Origin: Cyclobacteriaceae bacterium
GTDB lineage: Bacteria; Bacteroidota; Bacteroidia; Cytophagales; Cyclobacteriaceae
Assembly: GCA_019694875.1 (NCBI GenBank)
Contig: JAIBBC010000002.1
Span: 434,001 to 498,000 of the forward strand
Reading direction: 5' to 3'
DNA length: 64,000 nucleotides
In this document: positions 17,262 through 25,019 of the stretch, in pieces
How the letters are laid out: each line of letters opens with the position of its first letter
Position numbering within the stretch: position 1 is the first letter of the stretch
The notes under the pieces: model-generated
Databases searched by the model: none
The model's input: only the letters and a program-made list of their open reading frames with translations
What the model was told of the DNA's origin: nothing
Made by a program: the position numbers and the translations under genes

Positions 17262-18323
17262 ATGAAGAAAATTCTCTTAATAGAAGACAATCCTGAGATC
17301 CGGGAAAATACAGGCGAGATTTTATCCCTTGCGGGCTATGAAGTTTCGACGGCCGAGAACGGGAAAACGGGGGTGGATCTTGCGCAGAAAATTAAGCCCG
17401 ACCTGATCATCTGCGATATTATGATGCCCGAGCTTGATGGATATGGCGTACTTCACATCCTAAGCAAGAATGATGAAACTTCGGCTATACCGTTTATTTT
17501 CCTGACTGCGAAAACGGAAAAAACCGATGTCCGAAAAGGCATGACACTGGGAGCGGATGATTACCTCACCAAGCCCTTTGATGATACCGATTTGCTCAAC
17601 ACGATTGAAACGCGGTTGCGCAAGCATGAGCTGCGAAGCAAGCTGTACGACAACACACAGGCCGGTCTTGATCACTTCATCCAGGATGCGCAAAAGGCAC
17701 TTAACCTGGCCGACCTTTGTAAAGACAAGAAGGTTAAAACCTATAAAAAGAAAGCTGAGTTGTTTACAGAGGGCGACTCACCCTCCAATATCTTCTTTCT
17801 CAAATCCGGAAATGTTAAAACATTCAAATCTCACCCGGATGGAAAAGAACTGATCACCAACCTGTACAAAGCGGGTGACTTTTTTGGCTTTGAGCCGTTG
17901 CTGGAGAACAAAGCTTACCAGGACACCGCTGTTGCACTGGAAGACACCGAAGCAATACTAATTCCGAAAAGCGATTTTCTTATCCTGCTTAACAGTCAGG
18001 CTGATGTGTCGGCAAGTTTTATTTCGCTGCTGTGCCGCAAAGTTTCCGAAAAGGAAAGCCAACTTGTTAACCTGGCATACAATTCTGTTCGTCAGCGTAC
18101 GGCAGAGGCTTTACTGAAAGTGAGCGAGCTCACCGAAGGAAAAGAGAAGATCAGTATTTCGCGCGAAGATTTAGCCAAGATCGTGGGTACGGCTTCCGAA
18201 TCTGTTATCCGCGTTCTTTCCGACTTTAAAGATGAAGGCCTGATAGAAATTGAAAGCGGCAAGATTAAAGTTCTCAATCGCGGAAAGCTTGAGAAAGTTG
18301 TGCGCTGGAGTGTTGCACGCTAG
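17262..18323 (+). CDS. Response regulator with REC, cNMP-binding-like and Crp HTH domains
   Basis: 353 residues. REC domain (1-122) with the acceptor Asp52 in LIICDIMMPELDG and conserved Lys in DDYLTKPFDD. A Crp-type beta-roll (about 150-265) contains LFTEGDSPSNIFFLKSGNVK and GDFFGFEPLL. A Crp/FNR helix-turn-helix (about 275-345) contains ISREDLAKIVGTASESVIRVLSDF. In the recognition helix, Glu and Arg (SESVIR) match the E. coli CRP/FNR pair that reads TGA. No Cys set for an FNR Fe-S cluster is seen. It therefore looks like a phosphorylation-controlled Crp protein paired with the PAS kinase 3 bases upstream. Confidence 0.9.
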   Translation: MKKILLIEDNPEIRENTGEILSLAGYEVSTAENGKTGVDLAQKIKPDLIICDIMMPELDGYGVLHILSKNDETSAIPFIFLTAKTEKTDVRKGMTLGADDYLTKPFDDTDLLNTIETRLRKHELRSKLYDNTQAGLDHFIQDAQKALNLADLCKDKKVKTYKKKAELFTEGDSPSNIFFLKSGNVKTFKSHPDGKELITNLYKAGDFFGFEPLLENKAYQDTAVALEDTEAILIPKSDFLILLNSQADVSASFISLLCRKVSEKESQLVNLAYNSVRQRTAEALLKVSELTEGKEKISISREDLAKIVGTASESVIRVLSDFKDEGLIEIESGKIKVLNRGKLEKVVRWSVAR

Positions 18324-18325
18324 CG

Positions 18326-18895
18326 CTACAAAGGCCGGATCAGTAAATTAAATTCAACGTTCAGATCGTCCTGCACTTTTACCAGGCCCATCATCCGTTC
18401 GGGCGCATGCAATTGAAAATCATTGAAGCAAACGCTGTGCTTCCCCGCCAGTTGAATAAAGCTACCTTTCGGCACCAGCTCAAATTGCACATTTACTTTT
18501 TTGGTTACGCCTGCGAGCGTAATATCTAATGCAGCTGTAGCCTTTGTGCCTGAGGTGTGTTTATCGAGCGTGACAAACGAAACCACGAGATAGGGATTCT
18601 TTTCGGCCTTCAGGGTATTGCGAAAATCTTTTGTGATGAGGCTGTTTCCGCAGTTGAAGTTGTATACCGGAATGATCATTTTATTAGCCTCGAAGGAAAG
18701 CTGTCCGTTTTCCCTGTTGTGTTCATAGATCAGCGTGTCAACACTGTTGTAGCAACTGATGAAGCAGGTAAAGGAGTTAACATTGGTTTGGCCGTGAATG
18801 GAAAGCTGGCTGTTGTAGTCGATAACCCATTTACCCCGTTCAACCCCGGTTGCTGCGGTTAGTGTAAGGAGACTTAAAAGAACCAGATATTTCAT
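18326..18895 (-). CDS. YceI-like family protein
   Basis: 189 residues with a short signal peptide and a YceI-type barrel: GKWVIDYNSQLSIHGQTNVNSFTC, then a central segment, and AALDITLAGVTKKVNVQFEL. It is more divergent than the other two YceI proteins in the window, with four or more Cys in the mature part (for example SFTCFISCYN), which could form disulfides. It lies downstream of the porin gene on the same strand, but a strong intrinsic terminator occupies the gap. Ligand unknown; isoprenoid or lipid binding is known for the family. Confidence 0.72.
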   Translation of the reverse strand: MKYLVLLSLLTLTAATGVERGKWVIDYNSQLSIHGQTNVNSFTCFISCYNSVDTLIYEHNRENGQLSFEANKMIIPVYNFNCGNSLITKDFRNTLKAEKNPYLVVSFVTLDKHTSGTKATAALDITLAGVTKKVNVQFELVPKGSFIQLAGKHSVCFNDFQLHAPERMMGLVKVQDDLNVEFNLLIRPL

Positions 18896-18905
18896 ACGGT
18901 TATCA

Positions 18906-18937
18906 GAAAAAGAAAGAGCTGCCTGAGCAGCCCTTTC
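18906..18937 (-). terminator. Intrinsic terminator after the porin gene
   Basis: On the minus strand an 11-base stem (GAAAGGGCTGC with GCAGCTCTTTC, one G-U pair) closes the tetraloop TCAG and is followed by TTTTT. It lies between the porin stop (18950) and the start of the divergent YceI gene (18895), so the latter probably has lower or independent expression. Confidence 0.72.
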
Positions 18938-18949
18938 GTGAGATTTATT

Positions 18950-20356
18950 TTAGAAGGCGATTATTCCCTGTAACACGAAGCCGCTAAACTTGGCGTCTTC
19001 CAGTATGTTACCCGTTGGGAAGTCGTTGTACTTCTGCGTTACATATTCACCTTTTACCAGAATGTTTGGTGTTACAAACCAGCCTGCAGCGAACGCTGTG
19101 CGATTAACGGAGATATCTTCGCGTGTTCCCTGGCTTATACCGGCTGGCTGTGTTGTGTTCGTTGCTTGTCCAAATACCTGTTCACCCTTAACCTGGTTAT
19201 AGCGTGCGCCCAGGTAGTACTGTTCGCGTGCGCCAAAGCGATAGAGCAGGTCAACTGCAAGTTGGGTGAACTTGCGATCGTCTTGCTTATCGAATTTAGT
19301 AGGGTCGATCGCGGTGGTATTGTATTGGATTTCGCCACTTTCCACTGCATTTTTTCCTTTTGCAACCTCATAAGTTCCGAAGAATTCGAGCCCGCCTATT
19401 TTAACAAACGGGTTGATTACGAAAGTGGTCACGTTATCCTTAAAGTTAGGGTTAAGACGGCCGGAGAATGCATTGGCAGTTACGGATGCACCGGTAGGTT
19501 CGGTCACAAACTGGTAGTTAGAGCCGGTGCGGTCACCACCAAACAAGGTACCGTTGACAGATGATTTCTTGGTCAGGAATGATCCGGTAATCCGAATGCG
19601 ATTGTTTTCGCCAAAAGGTTTGTCGTAACCAATTTTTCCATAGATAGACGGAGCACGTTTTGAACCGTTTTTATCTGTTCCGGCTATGCTGCGTTCTGCC
19701 ACGCTGCCCTGAATTTCACCGTTGGTTGCTGCAGCCATTAACAACATTCCGTCTTTCTGCCAGTATAATTCAGCACCAATTTCAGTGGTGAAGGCGTCCA
19801 TGATGTTGTTTTCAATGAACGGGTTCCAAAAGGTGTTACCGCCATCGCTTCTGCGGAAGTGTGCATCACCATAATTGATTTCCATATGACCGATTTTCAG
19901 GGTCAGGTTTGTCCACAGTTTGTCCATGAATTCGCTGTTCAGGAAACTAACTTTATCGATTTGAAAGTACCCGCCCTTAACCCAGAATTCGTTGTGGTGG
20001 TGTGAAGCCATGTATGAAACCAGACTTACCCGAACACCGTCAGCAATTTGTACATCGATGTTCAGGTTTGCCTGAGCCAGCGGGAAACCGCCTTTCATGT
20101 AGTACAGCTTCTGAGCAGCAATTTCATCCTTATTGCTATGCTTCAGATTCTGATAACCTTGTGTGAAGTTTGCCCCGAGGCGAACCTTAAAGCCATCAAA
20201 CTGAACGGTATCAACTTTCGAAGTTTCGAAAACATTCAGACCACGCTGGTCGTAAGGACGGAAGTATTGGATTTCGCCCCGTTGCGCCCGGGCGAGTTGT
20301 GCAGTTACCAGGAGTGCCATAGTGACTGCCAGGCTAAGAATAGGTAAGCGTTTCAT
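18950..20356 (-). CDS. Outer-membrane porin-like beta-barrel protein
   Basis: 468 residues with a signal peptide ending QLARAQ. The mature part consists of alternating amphipathic strands with frequent aromatic residues (NLTLKIGHMEINYGDAHFRR, LFGGDRTGSNYQF, ILVKGEYVTQKYND) and ends in a strand closing with Phe, as outer-membrane barrels do. I do not recognise a specific family; similarity to phosphate-selective or general porins is plausible. It follows the YceI gene at 20399 by 42 bases on the same strand and is followed by a terminator. The pairing with YceI proteins suggests uptake or surface handling of a lipid-like or redox-active compound, which is speculation. Confidence 0.62.
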   Translation of the reverse strand: MKRLPILSLAVTMALLVTAQLARAQRGEIQYFRPYDQRGLNVFETSKVDTVQFDGFKVRLGANFTQGYQNLKHSNKDEIAAQKLYYMKGGFPLAQANLNIDVQIADGVRVSLVSYMASHHHNEFWVKGGYFQIDKVSFLNSEFMDKLWTNLTLKIGHMEINYGDAHFRRSDGGNTFWNPFIENNIMDAFTTEIGAELYWQKDGMLLMAAATNGEIQGSVAERSIAGTDKNGSKRAPSIYGKIGYDKPFGENNRIRITGSFLTKKSSVNGTLFGGDRTGSNYQFVTEPTGASVTANAFSGRLNPNFKDNVTTFVINPFVKIGGLEFFGTYEVAKGKNAVESGEIQYNTTAIDPTKFDKQDDRKFTQLAVDLLYRFGAREQYYLGARYNQVKGEQVFGQATNTTQPAGISQGTREDISVNRTAFAAGWFVTPNILVKGEYVTQKYNDFPTGNILEDAKFSGFVLQGIIAF

Positions 20357-20398
20357 AAGAATGGTATTAAGAGTTATAAAAAAAATGAGTCAGGTTGA

Positions 20399-21007
20399 TT
20401 ATTGTTTTGCTTGTTGGTTGTCGGGTGAAGGTGTCATGGTAAAATCGAAGTTCACCGTAACTTCAGCACCTACAGTTATGGTGCCCATAACCGCTGTCGG
20501 CTGCGTCATCTTAAATTCAGTCATATTGATTTTTTTACTCATGGTAAACTGAATGTCTCCGTTGGGTAGCATGTTTGCCATGCCGCTCAATTTTACAGAC
20601 TTGGATGTTCCGGCCATTTCCAGGTATCCGCTTGCTTCAAAACTGGCTTTACCGGGTTCGAGTTGAGTAACGTGTGCGGCAATCAGCAGGAAGGTTATGT
20701 TTGGATTCTTCTCGTACAGAAAGGCATCGTACGTTTTGTTGTCCATTGTCTTTCCGTGAGCGCTTTTGATGCCGGCAACGGGAATCGTTACTTCGGCTGA
20801 TTGAATTTTCTTAAGCACATTATTCTCAACCACAAGGCGGGTCTTGCAGGTAAGCTGAGAGATTTCTGATTCCCAGTCGTGAAGGGTTGATGTTCCCTGT
20901 ATCGTAGACTTGGATGTCTTAACGATGTATTCCTGTGCGTATAGCGATGCTGACACTGCAAACATTGCAATCGTTAGCAATAGTCCGGTTTTAGTTGAGC
21001 GGTTCAT
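20399..21007 (-). CDS. YceI family protein
   Basis: 202 residues with a signal peptide ending SASLYAQ, then the YceI pattern IVKTSKSTIQGTSTLHDWESEI, an HGKTMDNKTYDAFLYEKNPNITF middle part and a final strand pair ending VTVNFDFTM. The motif TSTLHDWE is the common start of one YceI subgroup in Bacteroidota. It leads a unit with the porin gene 42 bases downstream. Its upstream gap carries a TGA-N6-TCA element at 21082-21093. Function: periplasmic binding of an amphiphilic ligand, as inferred from the family. Confidence 0.87.
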   Translation of the reverse strand: MNRSTKTGLLLTIAMFAVSASLYAQEYIVKTSKSTIQGTSTLHDWESEISQLTCKTRLVVENNVLKKIQSAEVTIPVAGIKSAHGKTMDNKTYDAFLYEKNPNITFLLIAAHVTQLEPGKASFEASGYLEMAGTSKSVKLSGMANMLPNGDIQFTMSKKINMTEFKMTQPTAVMGTITVGAEVTVNFDFTMTPSPDNQQAKQ

Positions 21008-21058
21008 GACGCGTTGATTTAATTTTCAGAAAGGTAGATTGATGCGCATACGCGTTGC

Positions 21059-21128
21059 ATGATAAGCGTAAGGCCTATGAATGATCTTTATCAGTGACTA
21101 AACTGACGTTTACACCGAATGATAAGCG
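21059..21128. repeat. Two direct copies of ATGATAAGCG
   Basis: The 10-mer ATGATAAGCG occurs at 21059-21068 and 21119-21128, exactly 60 bases apart, on either side of the TGA-N6-TCA site upstream of the YceI gene. This could be a pair of sites for an activator, or chance. Confidence 0.3.
21082..21093. promoter_or_regulatory. Candidate Crp/FNR-type operator upstream of YceI-porin unit
   Basis: TGATCTTTATCA has the TGA-N6-TCA core and, as ATGAT-CTTT-ATCAG, matches 8 of 10 positions of the FNR consensus TTGAT-N4-ATCAA. It lies 75 bases upstream of the start at 21007 and 96 bases downstream of the SafE gene stop. Confidence 0.5.
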
Positions 21129-21188
21129 AATGAAATCGCGGTTAACTTCGTGTGATCAATCCAACAAAATGCAAACGTTTGTAATTGC

Positions 21189-21872
21189 TTAGCGGCAAAC
21201 GGTGATGCCGTTTTTATCAACCGGATGGTTGGAATCATGGTGACTATAAAGTGTCCGTGACACGAGCAGGAGGCCCACAAACACCATAGAAAAGGTTGTG
21301 ATCTTACTATAGCTGATATTAAAGTAACTCATCAGTTTCTGAACCAGTGACGTTACGCCCAGCATAACGGGTAGCGTCCCCAAGCCGAAAATGAACATAA
21401 ACAGAAAACCGGTTACTGGCTCTGTGATCGTCACGCAATAGGAGAGAGCCATGTAGGTTAATCCGCAGGGAAGCAGGCCATTTAAAATTCCGGTGGTGAT
21501 TAACGCGGCTTTTGTTTTGCGTTTCATAAAATTACCCAGCCTGATTTTAATAAACGTGGTCAACTTATTGATTCCGGAGGAGATGAACGGCACATTAAAA
21601 CTGGTCATTCCGGCAAAACCCGCAACAATTAACAAGATACCCAGTGTAACGCTAAAAATTCCCTGAAGGCCGGTGCGTTCAAAAACAAATCCAACGGAAG
21701 CTGCAACGATTCCCTGCAGGCCATAGCTTATGATCCTGCCCCCATTATATAAGATCCGGTTGATGAGCGCAGGTTTGCTGAGGTTTGTAACGGCAATCGC
21801 CAACGGACTGCACATGCCCGCGCAGTGGAGGCTGCCTAAAAATCCAATCGCAAGGGCTGTAAGCAATATCAC
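21189..21872 (-). CDS. Sulfite exporter TauE/SafE family protein of the cbb3 cluster
   Basis: 227 residues with about six TM segments. It begins with LTALAIGFLGSLHCAGMCSPLAIAV, the His-Cys-x2-Met-Cys signature seen in SafE-type proteins found beside cbb3 oxidase genes, where they are thought to help copper delivery. A second motif, GILNGLLPCGLTYMALSY, is also typical. It overlaps fixH by 4 bases and ends the oxidase operon. Copper handling for CcoN is the likely role; the family name does not prove sulfite export. Confidence 0.82.
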   Translation of the reverse strand: MILLTALAIGFLGSLHCAGMCSPLAIAVTNLSKPALINRILYNGGRIISYGLQGIVAASVGFVFERTGLQGIFSVTLGILLIVAGFAGMTSFNVPFISSGINKLTTFIKIRLGNFMKRKTKAALITTGILNGLLPCGLTYMALSYCVTITEPVTGFLFMFIFGLGTLPVMLGVTSLVQKLMSYFNISYSKITTFSMVFVGLLLVSRTLYSHHDSNHPVDKNGITVCR

Positions 21873-22294
21873 AGGTTAACAATTTCTTCCTGGTAATAGT
21901 CTTTTCCGTTCATGGTCCAGAAAAGTTTAACACGATACATTCCGCCCGCCAATCCGGACAGGGCGGTATCGAATTCGCGCTGATCGGGTGTTAACGCAAA
22001 TTTGCGATCCATACGTGCATTGGAAGGACAAAACAGCTGCAACTCACCCTGCTGAACGTGCTGTGTGCTGTCGAATGTAACTTTCATGGCATTCAGCGTA
22101 GCAACAATTACAGGCTTTTGACCGAGCGATTCTGTGTTTTTCATACGTTCGATCTGATTCTGGTAAACCAGTTCCTGTTTATAGTAATCGGCCGACACCA
22201 GGCTCATTTCCTGCCGCATGCACACAACAACCAATGCTCCGATAAATCCTGCGAAGAGCACGAACGAGACAAAAATCCATTTTCCGGGGTTCAT
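21869..22294 (-). CDS. FixH-like cbb3 assembly protein
   Basis: 141 residues with one N-terminal TM segment (about 6-28) and a small periplasmic domain. The stretch VSADYYKQELVYQNQIERM after the TM is the typical FixH element, and the C-terminal part holds strands of an Ig-like fold ending YRVKLFWTMNGKDYYQEE. FixH/CcoH helps assemble cbb3-type oxidase. It lies 1 base after ccoG and overlaps the SafE gene by 4 bases. Confidence 0.82.
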   Translation of the reverse strand: MNPGKWIFVSFVLFAGFIGALVVVCMRQEMSLVSADYYKQELVYQNQIERMKNTESLGQKPVIVATLNAMKVTFDSTQHVQQGELQLFCPSNARMDRKFALTPDQREFDTALSGLAGGMYRVKLFWTMNGKDYYQEEIVNL

Positions 22295-22295
22295 A

Positions 22296-23771
22296 TTATT
22301 TACGTTTTGCGTCTGAGGCTTTATGTACAGGGCCGATAAATTTTGCTTTTACCGTTTCAATTCTTTTTCCGTTGCTGTAGATGCCGAGCTTAACCACGGT
22401 GCGCGCATTTGTTATGGAATGTTCAGGTATTCGGATGAAATACACGCCCTTTGTGAAGCCTTCGGCCGGTACCAGAATGGCTTTGGCATCTGCTTTTCTT
22501 ATCTCCGCTTCTGCGGGGGATTCTACGCGTATCTCGAGATTACGCGCTTCAAATGTTTTGTTAACAAATTCTACATTGTAGAGATTGGTGATGTAATCGC
22601 CATCGCGCTGATATAATGTTCCGGGCACTTTGAGAATGGTGGCTTCAACGTCCGAACGCGTAATTAGGGCGAAACTGAGCACGCCCAGCAAAATCAGCAA
22701 TACGAAGGAATAACCGATCACGCGGCTGTTGATAATTTTTACGATGCCATTCTTGATGGAGTTATAAGACGCATAGCGAATCAAACCTTTTGGTTTTCCG
22801 ATTTTCACCATTACCTCATCGCATGCATCGATACAGGCGGTACAATTCACACACTCAAGCTGTGTACCGTTGCGGATGTCGATCCCGGTAGGGCATACAT
22901 GTACACAAAGTTTGCAGTCGATGCAGTCCCCCGTATTAGATTGCTCCTGATTTTTTCTGCGGAATCCGCGTGGTTCACCACGCAGCCAGTCGTACGCGAT
23001 AACGATTGAGTCACGAACCAGCAATACGCCTTGGAGCCTTCCGTACGGACAAACTGCCACGCACGCCTGCTCACGGAATTTTGCATACACACCGTAAAAA
23101 ATTCCGGTGAATCCAATCAAACCTATAAAACCCGCCAGGTGTTCGGAAGGCGGCTCATTCAAAATGGCCCATGTTTTTTCGGTGCCGATCAGATAAGCCA
23201 TCACGGTATGCGAAATGAGAACGGATACCGCCAGGAACAAAATATGTTTGGATGTTTTCTTGAGAATTTTTTCCCGATTCCACGGTTGTTGCGTCAGCTT
23301 GCGCTGATCATTTGCATCGCCTTCAATCCAGTATTCAATTTTACGAAACACCATTTCCATGAACAGCGTTTGCGGGCACATCCAGCCGCACCAAACCCGG
23401 CCGAACACGACAGTAAACAGAATGATAAAAACAAAGAAGGTGATCAGGGTTACAGCAAGCAAAAAGAAATCCTGCGGCCAGAAGGCCTGGCCGAGGATTA
23501 CAAATTTGCGTTCGAATACATTTAATAACAGCGCGGGCTGCCCGTTGATCCGTATGAAAGGGCCTGAAAACAGCAGTGATAACAATGCAACCGTCACAAC
23601 AATTCTCCAGCGATGAAAGTTACCGGAAGGTTTTTTTGGATAAATCCAGATACGCTTGCCGGCTTCATCAACCGTTGCAATGCTGTCTCTGAATTCCTCA
23701 CCCGCCAGCTCAACACTTTTTGCCAGCCGCTCTTGCCTGATGTCAAGCTTCACTTCCGATTGCATAGTCAT
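22296..23771 (-). CDS. ccoG: CcoG, cytochrome c oxidase accessory protein
   Basis: 491 residues. Five TM segments are visible: four in the first half and one at about 345-370. Two 4Fe-4S ferredoxin motifs are present: CIDCKLCVHVCP and CVNCTACIDACD. The segment FGRVWCGWMCPQTLFMEMVFRKIEYWIEGD is a strong CcoG/FixG marker, and ACVAVCPYGRLQGVL also fits. The C-terminal part is an IG-like domain. CcoG reduces Cu2+ for insertion of CuB in CcoN. It lies 3 bases after ccoP and precedes fixH. The first ATG is used; ATG at 23765 is also possible. Confidence 0.92.
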   Translation of the reverse strand: MTMQSEVKLDIRQERLAKSVELAGEEFRDSIATVDEAGKRIWIYPKKPSGNFHRWRIVVTVALLSLLFSGPFIRINGQPALLLNVFERKFVILGQAFWPQDFFLLAVTLITFFVFIILFTVVFGRVWCGWMCPQTLFMEMVFRKIEYWIEGDANDQRKLTQQPWNREKILKKTSKHILFLAVSVLISHTVMAYLIGTEKTWAILNEPPSEHLAGFIGLIGFTGIFYGVYAKFREQACVAVCPYGRLQGVLLVRDSIVIAYDWLRGEPRGFRRKNQEQSNTGDCIDCKLCVHVCPTGIDIRNGTQLECVNCTACIDACDEVMVKIGKPKGLIRYASYNSIKNGIVKIINSRVIGYSFVLLILLGVLSFALITRSDVEATILKVPGTLYQRDGDYITNLYNVEFVNKTFEARNLEIRVESPAEAEIRKADAKAILVPAEGFTKGVYFIRIPEHSITNARTVVKLGIYSNGKRIETVKAKFIGPVHKASDAKRK

Positions 23772-23774
23772 ACG

Positions 23775-24815
23775 CTACAGGCTTGCCTGTACTTTAGTGG
23801 TGTCGGCTGCTGCCGGTTCCGGTTTATATAAATCTCCTTGCGCTGCTTTTGGGTTTTCAGGTTTTGTTCCCTGCAAACTCATTACATAGAATGCCACATC
23901 GCGCACATCTTTCGGGCTCATGTTCTTACCCCAGGCAGGCATACCTTTTTCAACAACCCCGTTTTTCACCGTTGTGAAGATGTTTTTGATGCTTCCACCG
24001 TGCAGCCAGTATTCATCCGCCAGGTTCGGACCGATGGCATTTCCACCACCATCTTTTGCATGGCAAGCCACGCAGTTAATGGTGAAAATATTCTGACCGC
24101 TGGTCAGTATTGCTGCATCTTTTTCATATGCGAGCGTGTTTTCATCAATAGCAGCCTGTGGTTGTGAAGCCTGGAATTTCAACGCGGCCTCTTCGGCAAG
24201 CGCAACTTCATTCTGGTACTCCTGCTGCTGTAAGGGAAGATTATCTGAGATGTGGTAAACAAACAGGTAGATTGCGCCCCAAACAACGGTTCCAACAAAC
24301 AACCAGGTCCACCATGGCGGCAGGTGGTTGTCGAGTTCCTTGATGCCATCATAATTATGATCGAGTTCAACGCTGGCTTCTTCTTCAATGGGAACAGAAT
24401 CATTCACTTGTTTCATAAACTTGCTCCACCAGGTTGGACGGGGCTTGTATACTACTCCCCGTTGACGGGCTCTTTCCTTCTCAGCTTCCACGGTAAGCAG
24501 GTTAACTACTTTTACGAGGTAAAAACCTACAAACGCGATCAGCAAAATCATAATGAATATGAGCGTGGTGATCGTATACAGCGGCAGCATTGGACTGTTA
24601 AACGGATCGTCCCAGAACGTGAGCTCTTTCGCTGCATCTTGTGCTGAAGCTGACAACGTGGTTACCAGCAAAAGCGTGAGCAATGCAAGTGACTTAATCA
24701 ATGTGGAATGTTCGCGTTTTTTCTTTTCGCGGCATTCTTTGCATTTGCCGGTGCATTTTTTGGTTGAATCGTTGTCCGGCTTCACGGATTGAATATCGTT
24801 TTTAGGATTACACAT
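23775..24815 (-). CDS. ccoP: CcoP subunit of cbb3 oxidase, single heme c, Cys-rich N-terminus
   Basis: About 346 residues from the ATG at 24815, which overlaps the CcoQ gene by 8 bases. A hydrophobic stretch ending ASAQ (about 38-58) is followed by NDPFNSP-like FWDDPFNSPMLPLY and a TM at 80-100, a second TM near 170-195, and one cytochrome c domain with CVACH and a Met in KGMPAWG. Proteobacterial CcoP usually has two heme motifs; here one is seen. The first 36 residues are unusual: Cys2, Cys21, Cys25 and Cys28 within a basic stretch. An alternative TTG start at 24701 would remove them. The subunit passes electrons to CcoN-CcoO. Confidence 0.87.
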   Translation of the reverse strand: MCNPKNDIQSVKPDNDSTKKCTGKCKECREKKKREHSTLIKSLALLTLLLVTTLSASAQDAAKELTFWDDPFNSPMLPLYTITTLIFIMILLIAFVGFYLVKVVNLLTVEAEKERARQRGVVYKPRPTWWSKFMKQVNDSVPIEEEASVELDHNYDGIKELDNHLPPWWTWLFVGTVVWGAIYLFVYHISDNLPLQQQEYQNEVALAEEAALKFQASQPQAAIDENTLAYEKDAAILTSGQNIFTINCVACHAKDGGGNAIGPNLADEYWLHGGSIKNIFTTVKNGVVEKGMPAWGKNMSPKDVRDVAFYVMSLQGTKPENPKAAQGDLYKPEPAAADTTKVQASL

Positions 24816-25008
24816 GGCGATTAACAGTTTCGGTTGATGATTTGGGAGTTTCGTCATCCATCGGCAATGACTTCATGTACTGAATGAATTTTTTATCCAC
24901 CAGGAAAACATACGCCAGCAGCGTGATGAAGAAGGCAAAAAATATCACGAATGAGATGATGGGCCAAACGGCCACATCAGTCATGCTTTGAAGAACATTT
25001 TTGTACAT
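24808..25008 (-). CDS. ccoQ: CcoQ-like small cbb3 subunit
   Basis: 66 residues with one TM segment (about 14-38, WPIISFVIFFAFFITLLAYVF) and a short cytosolic tail, YMKSLPMDDE. Size, membrane topology and place between ccoNO and ccoP match CcoQ, which stabilises the oxidase complex. The sequence is short, so the call rests mainly on context. It begins 11 bases after the stop of ccoNO and overlaps the ccoP start by 8 bases. Confidence 0.78.
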   Translation of the reverse strand: MYKNVLQSMTDVAVWPIISFVIFFAFFITLLAYVFLVDKKFIQYMKSLPMDDETPKSSTETVNRHV

Positions 25009-25019
25009 AACGGTTCAGG

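Noticed and set aside
23031-23525. Antisense frame of 164 codons in ccoG
   Set aside because: It overlaps the two ferredoxin motifs of CcoG and has no protein-like pattern of its own.
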